Below, one piece after another: positions 45,224-53,510 of a stretch of 62,215 bases of DNA (its first letter is position 1; the number at the start of each line of letters is the position of its first letter). Source of the stretch: Acinetobacter sp. B51(2017) (GTDB taxonomy: Bacteria > Pseudomonadota > Gammaproteobacteria > Pseudomonadales > Moraxellaceae); NCBI RefSeq assembly GCF_003711395.1, contig NZ_PJRJ01000018.1:1-62215 (forward strand), read 5' to 3'. The translations under genes and the position numbers were made by a program. Under the pieces are notes generated by a model. The model saw only the letters and a program-made list of their open reading frames with translations. It was not told the origin of the DNA and searched no databases.

Positions 45224-45258
45224 AACGCATTTACTTTAAATGATCATTTCACCACAAA

Positions 45259-45287
45259 AACACCCTGCATCAAGCAGGGTTTTGTGG
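45259..45287 (+). terminator. Terminator after the acyl-CoA synthetase gene
   Basis: The stem ACCCTGC/GCAGGGT, extended by flanking CACAAAA/TTTTGTG pairing, gives a hairpin with a short T run. Confidence 0.6.
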
Positions 45288-45331
45288 TTAGGCTAATACA
45301 GAAAATAAAAAGATTTCTAAGGATGGTCTCA

Positions 45332-45829
45332 ATGTCTAAAAATATAGCACTGTTACTAGGCCCCAACTTTAGTGATGCTGAATATTTAGCCACAGCCGAT
45401 ACCTTACAATGTGCTGGGCATCAGCTGATTCATATTAGTCCATGTCTGGATCAGGTCATTTATGGCGAAAAACGCACCCCTGTCCAACTACAACAGCATT
45501 TACCTGATGTCTGTGTATTGGGGATTGATGGCTTAATGCTATTTGCCTTAGAGCAGCATCCTTGGGTGAGTGATTTTGTACAACGTGTGGCCAACGCGCA
45601 TAAACCGATTTTTAGTTTGAGTCATGCCACTGAATTACTCATTGCCGCCAAAGTCGCTTATGGTCGACGTTTAACTGCCGCTAAAGATTGCCAAACACGT
45701 TTAACTGCTGCGGGCGCGGTGTATCTAGATCAAGCCGTGGTTAATGACCATAATCTGTATATCTCAAATCGTAGCCTTGCCGATTTACCTGCATTTTTGC
45801 AAGAAACCCTACAGGTTTTACGCGCGTAA
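45332..45829 (+). CDS. DJ-1/PfpI-like protein lacking the nucleophile cysteine
   Basis: The 165-residue protein has the DJ-1/PfpI glutamine amidotransferase-like fold (SKNIALLLGPNFSDAEYLATADTLQCAGHQLIHIS, VLGIDGLMLFAL, NRSLADLPAFLQETLQ). The usual nucleophile elbow (AxCHG) reads FSLSHATELLIAA here, so the cysteine is Ser. The protease/glyoxalase chemistry may therefore be lost or changed. ATG 45332 follows TAAGGATGGTCTCA; upstream in-frame starts are not needed. Confidence 0.78.
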   Translation: MSKNIALLLGPNFSDAEYLATADTLQCAGHQLIHISPCLDQVIYGEKRTPVQLQQHLPDVCVLGIDGLMLFALEQHPWVSDFVQRVANAHKPIFSLSHATELLIAAKVAYGRRLTAAKDCQTRLTAAGAVYLDQAVVNDHNLYISNRSLADLPAFLQETLQVLRA

Positions 45830-45963
45830 AAACAAAAAATTGGCTGATAGCTTGTATCTCGCATGTACGAGAGATCAATCTGCTGCTCATAAAAAGAGTT
45901 TTTATCCTTGCCGCCCTGATGCACAATACAACCATCAGCTTTTCATTGACTTTGATGCACGCT

Positions 45964-46965
45964 ATGAATAACAAACGTAACATTTATCAAGATTTTGAAC
46001 ATCCATTTGCCCAATTTGTTCGTATTGTGGGCAAAGGCAAAAATGGGGCGCGCTCGTTAAGCTATGAAGAAGCCTATCAAGCATTTTCGATGATTTTAAA
46101 AGATGAGGTGTTGGATGTGCAGCTCGGTGCATTTTTAATGTTGCTCCGAGTCAAAGAAGAATCTGTAGATGAATTAGCAGGTTTTGTGCAAGCCACCCGT
46201 GATCAATTGCAATTTAAGGCCTTAGATGTGGATTTAGACTGGTCATCTTATGCCGGCAAACGTAAACATTATCCGTGGTTTTTACTGGCCGCATTAACTT
46301 TAGCCAAGCATGGCTATAAAGTAGTGATGCACGGCGCTTCAGGACATACGATTAACCGCCTTTATACCGAACAAGTCTTACAATACTTAGGCTATTCAAT
46401 TTGTGCTTCAGATAATGATGTAGAGCAGCAATTGGCTTTACATAATTTTGCCTATTTGCCGTTACATGCAATCTCGCCAATTTTAAGTGATTTGATTGGC
46501 TTACGAAATGTCATGGGTTTACGTTCCCCGATTCATACTTTGGCACGTTTAATTAATCCATTTAATGCCAAAGCTACTTTGCAAGCGATTTTCCACCCTG
46601 CTTACCGTAGTTCGCATCAGCAAGCTGCATTTAAGTTAGGTTATCAAAACAGTGCGGTGATTAAAGGCGAAGGCGGTGAATTTGAACGTAATCCTGATGC
46701 CAAAACCTTAATTTGTGGCATTCAAAATGGCGAGCTGTATGAGCATGAATTGCCTAAACTGACTGAAAATCGTAGCCCAATCGAAGAGGAACTGGATTTA
46801 AGTATTTTTAAAGCCGTATGGGAAGGCAAAGCATCACATGCTTATGGCGAAATTGCTGTGCCGGAAACCATGGGCATTGCCCTATACACGATGGGCGTAT
46901 GTGACAACTATCCTGCAGCCATGCAAAAAGCGCGCGAGCTGTGGCAAACGCGCTTTGATGTATAG
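45964..46965 (+). CDS. ybiB: YbiB/TrpD2-like family protein
   Basis: The 333-residue protein has the anthranilate phosphoribosyltransferase fold of the YbiB/TrpD2 family: FVRIVGKGKNGARSLSYEEAYQAFSMILKDEV, LGAFLMLLRVKEESVDELAGFVQATR, MHGASGHTINRLYTEQVLQYLGY, RNVMGLRSPIHTLARLINPF and IKGEGGEFERNPD. E. coli YbiB binds nucleic acid and is LexA-linked rather than a biosynthetic enzyme. ATG 45964 gives a family-like start; an upstream ATG at 45919 is in frame. Confidence 0.88.
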   Translation: MNNKRNIYQDFEHPFAQFVRIVGKGKNGARSLSYEEAYQAFSMILKDEVLDVQLGAFLMLLRVKEESVDELAGFVQATRDQLQFKALDVDLDWSSYAGKRKHYPWFLLAALTLAKHGYKVVMHGASGHTINRLYTEQVLQYLGYSICASDNDVEQQLALHNFAYLPLHAISPILSDLIGLRNVMGLRSPIHTLARLINPFNAKATLQAIFHPAYRSSHQQAAFKLGYQNSAVIKGEGGEFERNPDAKTLICGIQNGELYEHELPKLTENRSPIEEELDLSIFKAVWEGKASHAYGEIAVPETMGIALYTMGVCDNYPAAMQKARELWQTRFDV

Positions 46966-47009
46966 ATGTATAAAAGTTTGATGCTGTGCGAGTGTGCACA
47001 TTCAGTACT

Positions 47010-48128
47010 TTAACTTGCCTGAGCATGATCTGAGCGTTGATGAATTTGGCTTAGATCATGGTGATAATGCTGCAATAAGCGCGGATGCATCAGCCTAAAC
47101 CAACGCTTTGGTCTAAATACATCGCCAAACAAGGCACCGTAGCCTTTGGGTAATAACGGTGCTGTAGGGTCGCTCTCCAGCAATTGAAACGGTTTAGTCG
47201 GATGCGCATGGTGGTCTCTATGCCGTTGTAATTGATAAAACAGTAAATTACTAAATAGGCTGTTATGGTTCCAACTGTGTTGCGCTGTCACAGGCGCATA
47301 ATCACCATTGGCAAGGCGTTGCCGTTTTAAACCATAGTGCTCCATATAATTCACCGCTTCTAATAAGGTAATGGTGTACGCAACTTGCACTGCTTGGAAT
47401 AACAGCCATTTTTTACCAAAAAGCTTGAGCATGCAGCCATGATAGATCAATCCTGCTGTCCAGACTTGCAGTAACTCATTGTTTAAACTCCAAAAGCTTA
47501 AATGTCTACGCGCTAAACGATTTTTTTCGATGTTAATCGCAGATTTAAAACCACCCATCACCGTACGCGGCAAAAAGCGCCAAAATGACTCCCCATAATA
47601 AGCAGATGCCGAATCGAGTGGCGTGGCGACAAAGCGATGATGACCATAATTATGTTCAATTCTAAAATGTGAGTAGGCGCTGGGTAACAAGGCAATATGC
47701 GCCAACAAATGTTTATATGTTTTAGATTTATGCCCTAGTTCATGTGCGACATTCATCCCCACCACATTTACCACAGACAATAAACTCGCGAGCAGCACTG
47801 TGTCTAATAGTGCAGTGTCTTTGCGCGTGGCTAAGTGCGCCGTATACAGATTGGCGACGTATTGCAGCGGAATATAGGCGGCGACCACACGGGTATAATA
47901 AGGATCATGTTGTAATTGTTTGAGTTGTTGTGGGGGCAGTGGCTGTGAATCTTCAGCAAAATAACGATCAAAAAAAGGAATCAGGCCATGTAAGGTGATT
48001 AAGCCGGTACTGGCAAATAAGCTCTGCAGCACTTTTGGACCTTTGGCAAAGCCAATTAATGCCCCTGTTGCAATCACAGGAATACTCAGTCCCAACAGCC
48101 ACAATTTACGTTTTGGATCAGCATGCAT
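47010..48128 (-). CDS. AlkB/XylM-type integral-membrane alkane hydroxylase
   Basis: The 372-residue di-iron membrane monooxygenase has His motifs HELGHKS (129-135), EHNYGHHRFVATPLDSASA (158-176), NYMEHYGLKR (260-269) and LQRHRDHHAHPTKPFQLL (300-317). Several transmembrane helices precede the first motif. It would hydroxylate alkanes or similar hydrophobic chains terminally with rubredoxin electrons, but no rubredoxin gene is nearby. The protein is shorter than AlkM of Acinetobacter (about 400 residues). ATG 48128 follows GAGGAGTAGCACA. It is downstream of, and terminator-separated from, the DUF1315 gene. Confidence 0.9.
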   Translation of the reverse strand: MHADPKRKLWLLGLSIPVIATGALIGFAKGPKVLQSLFASTGLITLHGLIPFFDRYFAEDSQPLPPQQLKQLQHDPYYTRVVAAYIPLQYVANLYTAHLATRKDTALLDTVLLASLLSVVNVVGMNVAHELGHKSKTYKHLLAHIALLPSAYSHFRIEHNYGHHRFVATPLDSASAYYGESFWRFLPRTVMGGFKSAINIEKNRLARRHLSFWSLNNELLQVWTAGLIYHGCMLKLFGKKWLLFQAVQVAYTITLLEAVNYMEHYGLKRQRLANGDYAPVTAQHSWNHNSLFSNLLFYQLQRHRDHHAHPTKPFQLLESDPTAPLLPKGYGALFGDVFRPKRWFRLMHPRLLQHYHHDLSQIHQRSDHAQAS

Positions 48129-48201
48129 TGTGCTACTCCTCAGCAAGTTATGCTTAGATTATGCCATGCTCCATACAGCCCTGATCGTGTATTCCTGCAA
48201 T

Positions 48202-48230
48202 AAAAAAGACACCCGAAGGTGTCTTTTTGT
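48202..48230 (-). terminator. Terminator after the DUF1315 gene
   Basis: The stem AAGACACC/GGTGTCTT (loop CGAA) is followed on the minus strand by T6, just after the stop codon. Confidence 0.85.
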
Positions 48231-48502
48231 TATACAAAACGAATCGGCTTGAATTCCGGCTCATTCTTGTGATGATCATCATCACATTCTTCGCCTTCTT
48301 CTTTGCTGCCACGGTCAATATAACCGCTACGCTCAGTTTCAGGTAAATGCTTCATTTCCCATGCATACACCGCTTGCATACAGGTTTGACGTTGCTCTTG
48401 CGTTAAAGCAACACCATTGGGCCATTTACCAATTTCAATGGCGGTACGTAAACGCTCGACAATTTCGGGGTTGAGCATCGCCAACATTTGTTCAATATTC
48501 AT
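48230..48502 (-). CDS. DUF1315 (YeaC-like) protein
   Basis: The 90-residue protein matches DUF1315: MNIEQMLAMLNPEIVERLRTAIEIGKWPNGVALTQEQRQTCMQAV, then GYIDRGSKE and an acidic stretch ending FKPIRFV. The E. coli relative is YeaC; its function is unknown. Its ATG overlaps the last base of the nadK gene by one base (a TGATG-type junction), so the two are translationally coupled. Confidence 0.88.
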   Translation of the reverse strand: MNIEQMLAMLNPEIVERLRTAIEIGKWPNGVALTQEQRQTCMQAVYAWEMKHLPETERSGYIDRGSKEEGEECDDDHHKNEPEFKPIRFV

Positions 48503-49410
48503 TATTCATCCTGCTGTTGCAATGAATCAAAACCTTGGTTCCACCCAAGCTTGGTACGGCATGCCATATAAAAATCATAGCCAGGTGGATGCAGTAAATT
48601 CAGTTTAAAGGGATGTTTACGGATATGTAAACTGTCGCCTACCCCTAAGGATACACTATGTTGCCCATCTGCGCTGACCATTGGTAAAACTCGGTTTTCA
48701 CGAATGATGATTTTAATTTCGCTATTGCCCCCCACCACAATCGGGCGCGAGGACAAGGTATGCGGATGCATCGGCACTAAAGCAATGGCATCCATACTTG
48801 GATGTAAAATCGGGCCACCACCCGATAAAGCATACGCAGTGGAGCCGGTTGGTGTAGAAACAATTAAACCATCACTGTGCTGACGATACACATATTGCCC
48901 ATCAATATTGAGCTCAAAATCAATCATATGCACGGATTTACCTGAGTGCAGAACCACATCGTTTAAGGCAATGGCTTGATAAATGGCTTCACCTTTGGAG
49001 CGCACTTCCATTTCTAGTAAAAAGCGCCGGTCACGTTGATATTCACCTTGTAACACCTGATCAAGCTTATGCAACACTTCTGTGGGTTTAATATCGGTTA
49101 AAAACCCCAGACGACCTCGGTTGACCCCAATCACAGGCGTATTATGACGCACCAAAGCGCGTGCGGCATGTAACAACGAGCCATCACCCCCCACCACAAT
49201 CACCAAATCCACGACTTCACCTAATAAACTACGGCTCACGGTTTGAGTATTTTGGTACGGCACTAATTGGGCTGTTTCGATATCAAATACTGGGTGTAGA
49301 CCTTGCACAACCAAATGGTCATGGATGAGACATAACGTTTCGACCACTGATGATTTATCAGGACGACCAATTAAGCCAATGTTTCGAAATGTCTTATGTG
49401 AAATATGCAC
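48502..49410 (-). CDS. nadK: NAD kinase
   Basis: The 302-residue enzyme phosphorylates NAD to NADP. Motifs seen are FRNIGLIGRPD at the start, VIVVGGDGSLLHAARALVRHNTPVIGVNRGRLGFLTD (GGDG catalytic loop and NxGxLGFLT), SDGLIVSTPTGSTAYALSGGGPILHP and PMHPHTLSSRPIVV. Length is standard. It leads a two-gene unit with the DUF1315 gene. Confidence 0.97.
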   Translation of the reverse strand: MHISHKTFRNIGLIGRPDKSSVVETLCLIHDHLVVQGLHPVFDIETAQLVPYQNTQTVSRSLLGEVVDLVIVVGGDGSLLHAARALVRHNTPVIGVNRGRLGFLTDIKPTEVLHKLDQVLQGEYQRDRRFLLEMEVRSKGEAIYQAIALNDVVLHSGKSVHMIDFELNIDGQYVYRQHSDGLIVSTPTGSTAYALSGGGPILHPSMDAIALVPMHPHTLSSRPIVVGGNSEIKIIIRENRVLPMVSADGQHSVSLGVGDSLHIRKHPFKLNLLHPPGYDFYMACRTKLGWNQGFDSLQQQDE

Positions 49411-49599
49411 CGACGATATCGCTCCGCTACGATTCGATTGCTATCATAGCATTAACCTGTTTAATTTAAAAAAACTTTAAAGCACTGAATCAACCCATTT
49501 TTTTTAAGTTATCTGTTCTATTGTTCACAGTTTGTTTCTTGCAAATTCTTGCAAAGCTTCGCATCATTGGTGTAATTGTCTTGGTTGTTATATGTCGTT

Positions 49600-52020
49600 A
49601 TGAAGTCTGAGCGTGGTATAGGCATTATTGCTTTACTCTTTTGTATTTTAGTTATTGGTGCATTTTTAGCCTTTAGTGTCTACTTAATTCGCCTTGATAA
49701 TGTAGTAAGAACCAAGTTTGAAGGACAACGTTGGGATATTCCTGCCAAAGTCTTTGCTCGCCCCCTACAGGTGTATAACAATGCACAAGTCAGCCAAGCT
49801 GAGTTTATGCAAGAATTAGATTTACTCGGTTATAAAAATTCAGATAGCTATAGTAAAACTGGGCATTATGTCAGCACAGGCAATACCTTATATGTACATA
49901 CCCGTGGTTTTGACTTTGGCGATCATGTTGAACCTGAACAAATTTTAAAGGTCAATTTTGAAGGTGGTAAAATCACGCGGGTTAGTGCGACTAAACCTAC
50001 TGTCAATGGCATTGCCCAATTAGAACCCATGCTGATTGGCGGCATTTATCCGCAGCACAATGAAGACCGTGTGCTCATTAAATTGGCTAACGTACCCAAG
50101 CCGTTAATTAATGCTTTAATTGCCACCGAAGATCGTAATTTCTACCATCATTATGGGGTATCGATTCGTGGTACTGCCCGTGCGGTAGTCTCCAATGTGA
50201 CCGGTGGCAAGCGCCAAGGTGGCTCGACCCTAACCCAACAGTTGGTGAAAAACTTTTACTTAAGCCCTGAAAAAACCATCAAACGTAAAGTCAACGAAGC
50301 CTTTATGGCCATGCTGATTGAGCTGCATTACAGCAAAGAGGAAATTTTAGAAGCCTATTTAAACGAAGTTAATTTAGGGCAAAATGGTAACTATTCGATT
50401 AACGGCTATGGCCTTGCCTCACAGTTTTATTTTGGCTTACCCCTACGTGAATTGAATGTCGCACAACAAGCTTTTTTAGTCGGTTTAGTCCAAGGACCAT
50501 CACTTTATAATCCGTGGCGCAATCCAGAGGCAGCTAAAAAGCGTCGTGATATTGTGCTCAACAATATGTTGGTGATGGGCTATTTAAGCCAAACAGATTA
50601 TGAACGTGAAGTGGCACGCCCTTTAAATGTGATTAGCAAGCCCACTTTAGGCCCTGCGCGTTTTCCAGATTATTTAGATGTGGTACGTCGCCAATTACGT
50701 AGCGAATATCAAGAAACTGATTTAACTAATACAGGCGTGAGGATTTTTACCGCCCTTGATCCAATTGCGCAAACCAATGTACAAAAAAGCTTTAAAGCCT
50801 CCGTACAGCGTTTAGAAAAAGCCAATTCACGTTTAGACAATTTACAAGGTGCTGTGTTAGTGGCACGCCCTGACAATGGTGAGTTGGTGGCTGTGGTCGG
50901 TTCAAGTCAAGATTTTACGGGCTTTAACCGTGCTTTAGATGCCAAACGTCAAGTTGGCTCATTGTTAAAACCTGTGATTTATTTAACCGCGCTAGAATCT
51001 GGGCGTTACCACTGGGCCAGTCCCGTTGAGGACAGCTACATTAGCATTAGCTCTGAAGGCAAGGCATGGACGCCCAAAAACTATGCTGGCAATGAATATG
51101 GCATTGTTCCTATGGCTCGTGCGCTCTCACAATCATATAACTTGTCTGCGGTACGTTTAGGCCAAGAGTTTGGCTTGGCCAGCTTTAGCAATCATTTAAA
51201 ACGTTTTGGTGTGACCAGTCCAATTCCGCCTTATCCATCCATTTTCTTAGGTGCGGTGGATATGTCACCCATGGAAGTATTAAGCATCTATTCCAACTTT
51301 GCTTCAGGCGGTGTGAAATATCCTGCTCGAGCGATTCGTAATGTCGTGGATAGTCAGGGACGTAATTTAACGCGTTTTGGCTTAGAGATGCAGCAAACCA
51401 TTAAACCTGACAGTGCTTATGTGCTCAACTATGGCTTACAGCAGGTCATGCGAGTCGGTACTGGCCGTGCTGCCTATAACACACTGCCAAGCAATTTAAA
51501 TTTAGCCGGCAAATCAGGCACTACCAATGATACACGCGATTCATGGTTTGCTGGTTATTCAGGCAATTATGTGTCTGTGGTTTGGTTAGGTTTAGATGAT
51601 AACAAAGTGACAGGCTTAACAGGTTCATCTGGTGCATTGCCAGTATGGACCAATGTCATGGCACAATTACACCAACAACCAGTTAACTTACGTCAACCGA
51701 GCAATGTCTCTTGGCAATGGGTCGATACAGAATCAGGCGATAAACTTTCTGCCGAAGGCTGTGAAAATGCGGTGCACATTCCCATGCTGCGTAATTCAGT
51801 GCCACGCCGTGCTACACCTTGTGGCAGTGCGCATTATGAAGTGGTACCCGCAGAACCAAGCAGCAATGAATATCAACAACCTGAAGCACCACAACCTAGT
51901 GCTCCACCGCAAACTGAAGACAGCATAGAGAATTGGATACGACAAAGTGAATCAGAGATTCAGCAAGGACGTTATAATGACAATGGTGAGGTGATTTCAA
52001 GTGGCAGCTACACACAATAA
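49600..52020 (+). CDS. mrcB: Penicillin-binding protein 1b (bifunctional transglycosylase/transpeptidase)
   Basis: The 806-residue class A PBP has one N-terminal transmembrane helix, a UB2H-like region (PAKVFARPLQVYNN), the GT51 glycosyltransferase site IATEDRNFYHHYGVSIRGTARA with GGSTLTQQLVKNFYL, and a transpeptidase domain with SLLK (in QVGSLLKPVIY), SYN (LSQSYNLSAVRLG) and KSGTTND. A low-complexity Pro/Gln/Glu tail follows. It polymerises and cross-links peptidoglycan. ATG 49600 is chosen. The end overlaps a small lipoprotein gene by 20 bases. Confidence 0.95.
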   Translation: MKSERGIGIIALLFCILVIGAFLAFSVYLIRLDNVVRTKFEGQRWDIPAKVFARPLQVYNNAQVSQAEFMQELDLLGYKNSDSYSKTGHYVSTGNTLYVHTRGFDFGDHVEPEQILKVNFEGGKITRVSATKPTVNGIAQLEPMLIGGIYPQHNEDRVLIKLANVPKPLINALIATEDRNFYHHYGVSIRGTARAVVSNVTGGKRQGGSTLTQQLVKNFYLSPEKTIKRKVNEAFMAMLIELHYSKEEILEAYLNEVNLGQNGNYSINGYGLASQFYFGLPLRELNVAQQAFLVGLVQGPSLYNPWRNPEAAKKRRDIVLNNMLVMGYLSQTDYEREVARPLNVISKPTLGPARFPDYLDVVRRQLRSEYQETDLTNTGVRIFTALDPIAQTNVQKSFKASVQRLEKANSRLDNLQGAVLVARPDNGELVAVVGSSQDFTGFNRALDAKRQVGSLLKPVIYLTALESGRYHWASPVEDSYISISSEGKAWTPKNYAGNEYGIVPMARALSQSYNLSAVRLGQEFGLASFSNHLKRFGVTSPIPPYPSIFLGAVDMSPMEVLSIYSNFASGGVKYPARAIRNVVDSQGRNLTRFGLEMQQTIKPDSAYVLNYGLQQVMRVGTGRAAYNTLPSNLNLAGKSGTTNDTRDSWFAGYSGNYVSVVWLGLDDNKVTGLTGSSGALPVWTNVMAQLHQQPVNLRQPSNVSWQWVDTESGDKLSAEGCENAVHIPMLRNSVPRRATPCGSAHYEVVPAEPSSNEYQQPEAPQPSAPPQTEDSIENWIRQSESEIQQGRYNDNGEVISSGSYTQ

Positions 52021-52207
52021 ACTATGTCAGGTGGGTCTGATGGCGGTGGGTATGATTTTAATAAGTGCCTGTAGCACCTCACCACCTCAAGCAATAGTAA
52101 CACCTACCTCTATCATTCAAGAGGCAAAGCCACAGCGCTATACCACACCTACAGGTGTCACTATTATTCCTTACGATATCGAACCGATTATGCGTAAGTC
52201 ATTATAA
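52001..52207 (+). CDS. Small lipoprotein overlapping the 3' end of the PBP1b gene
   Basis: The 68-residue lipoprotein starts at GTG 52001 with GAGGTGATTTCAA as ribosome site. The signal peptide ends LISAC (Cys24), then a Pro/Thr-rich mature part of 44 residues ends in IPYDIEPIMRKSL. It overlaps mrcB by 20 bases, indicating co-translation. By position it could be a PBP1b activator analogous to LpoB, but it is far smaller and has no visible homology; this is only inference. Confidence 0.75.
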   Translation: MAATHNKLCQVGLMAVGMILISACSTSPPQAIVTPTSIIQEAKPQRYTTPTGVTIIPYDIEPIMRKSL

Positions 52208-52234
52208 AAAAGGCACCCTCGGGTGCTTTTTTTT
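52206..52234. terminator. Terminator after the mrcB operon
   Basis: The stem AAGGCACCC/GGGTGCTTT is followed by T8, right after the lipoprotein stop and overlapping the end of the Nudix gene. Confidence 0.85.
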
Positions 52235-53135
52235 AAATAAAACGCTGACCTGCAATACCATAAGCTGCATAGTTTTTCGCTTCTTGTAAATCGTTTTGGC
52301 TTAAGCCACCCAAAGCAAATACAGGTATATGCATGGTTTGCGCTAGATGTTGAAATTTCGTCCAACCTAAAGGCTGTGCCTCAGGATGCGTGGCTGTGAC
52401 ATGCACTGGACTGAGTAACACTGCATCACAACCTATCTGCTCGGCATGTTTTAGGCTCACCTCATCATGGCAACTGGCAATATAGCGCTGACCAACGATT
52501 AAGTCATTTTTGCTCAAACTCAGCATCTGCTGTTGCTTAAGATGAATCGCACCTATATTGGCTTGCTGGATTGAGTTAAGTGCTTGGTATAACGCTATAT
52601 TCACAATCAGATGTGGCAAATGCTCGACTGAAATCTCTGCTAGCATACTCAGTTGTTGTTCTAACGCTAAAGTGTTGCGCCAATACAACATCTTTTCAGC
52701 CCCACATTCAGCTAAATCCGTTAAATCGGCACTAATTTTTAGGTATTCTGGCCACACTAAGCGCTGAATTAGGCGTTGATTGGCTTTGGGGAAATTCAGC
52801 TCAGGCAATTGCTCACGGGTATACCAACGCCATGGCTGCTGAATTTCATTGTTCAATGCATCAGGGACAACGGCATGAAAAATATGCAGATTCACAATTA
52901 AATCTTCATATTCATGCTGAATAAAATCAAAACTCTGCCACTGTTGTATATCAATTCCCACTTCTTCCAACACCTCACGGCGACAGGCCTCAAGCGCTGT
53001 TTCTCCAGCTTCGACCTTGCCTCCTGGAAATTCATATTTATTGCCTTGATGCTGATCGGCTTCACGAAAGCCTACCAACACTTGACCATGCTGCAATAAG
53101 ATTGCAATAGCGACGTTGAGTTGTGCTTTAGACAT
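52233..53135 (-). CDS. Nudix hydrolase (MutT) fused to a ThiE-like domain
   Basis: The 300-residue fusion has an N-terminal MutT domain (about 1-130) with Nudix box GGKVEAGETALEACRREVLEEVGI. Its C-terminal about 160-residue TIM barrel is of the thiamine-phosphate synthase family (LIVGQRYIASCHDEVSLKHAEQIGCDAVLLSPVHVTATHPEAQPLGWTKF, PVFALGGLSQNDLQEAKNYAAYGIAGQR). Such fusions are recurrent in gammaproteobacteria, where the second half may be TenI-like. It cleans 8-oxo-dGTP and possibly an oxidised thiamine intermediate. ATG 53135 follows AAGGAAAGAGTC. Confidence 0.92.
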   Translation of the reverse strand: MSKAQLNVAIAILLQHGQVLVGFREADQHQGNKYEFPGGKVEAGETALEACRREVLEEVGIDIQQWQSFDFIQHEYEDLIVNLHIFHAVVPDALNNEIQQPWRWYTREQLPELNFPKANQRLIQRLVWPEYLKISADLTDLAECGAEKMLYWRNTLALEQQLSMLAEISVEHLPHLIVNIALYQALNSIQQANIGAIHLKQQQMLSLSKNDLIVGQRYIASCHDEVSLKHAEQIGCDAVLLSPVHVTATHPEAQPLGWTKFQHLAQTMHIPVFALGGLSQNDLQEAKNYAAYGIAGQRFI

Positions 53136-53196
53136 TGACTCTTTCCTTGGCTTTTTGGCTAGTCTACGCAATTTTACGCTTTTTATAAATTAGCCG

Positions 53197-53202
53197 TTGA
53201 CA
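53197..53202 (+). promoter_or_regulatory. -35 box of the hemP promoter
   Basis: TTGACA at 53197-53202 is a consensus -35. A weak -10 (TTATCA) lies 17 bases downstream inside the Fur box, so bound Fur would block polymerase. Confidence 0.55.
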
Positions 53203-53211
53203 GGTGTATTC

Positions 53212-53230
53212 GATAATGATTATCATTTAA
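53212..53230 (+). promoter_or_regulatory. Fur box upstream of hemP
   Basis: GATAATGATTATCATTTA matches the 19-base Fur consensus (GATAATGATAATCATTATC) at nearly every position of the first 16. It overlaps the promoter about 40 bases before the hemP start. Iron-dependent repression is therefore strongly implied. Confidence 0.85.
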
Positions 53231-53270
53231 ATCACTACAACACACCACGACAATGACGGAGAATTCCAAC

Positions 53271-53441
53271 ATGAACGCACCATTTAGCCTATTTACTCGT
53301 CATACTGAATCTCAGCATGCCTTGCCGATGCTGCATTCCAATAACTTATTTGCTTTAGGTCGAGAAATTCGCATTATGCATGCGGGCGAAGAATACCGTT
53401 TACGCTTAACTCGCAATAATCGTTTGATTTTAACTAAATAA
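53271..53441 (+). CDS. hemP: Hemin uptake protein HemP
   Basis: The 56-residue protein matches HemP: SNNLFALGREIRIMHAGEEYRLRLTRNNRLILTK is the conserved C-terminal half. HemP relatives are small Fur-controlled regulators or chaperones of heme uptake genes. Here the gene is solitary, with no heme receptor adjacent. The start ATG 53271 follows GACGGAGAATTCCAAC; ATG 53253 is in frame but lies before the ribosome site. A terminator follows at 53477-53509. Confidence 0.88.
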   Translation: MNAPFSLFTRHTESQHALPMLHSNNLFALGREIRIMHAGEEYRLRLTRNNRLILTK

Positions 53442-53476
53442 TAGCAAGTAGAACAGAATAAGAAACGTGGTCACTC

Positions 53477-53509
53477 AAGGCAGACATTCAGCGCAGTCTG
53501 CCTTTTTTT
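53477..53509. terminator. Terminator between hemP and qseC
   Basis: The stem AAGGCAGAC/GTCTGCCTT is followed by T7, at a convergent junction, two bases from the qseC stop codon. Confidence 0.85.
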
Positions 53510-53510
53510 A

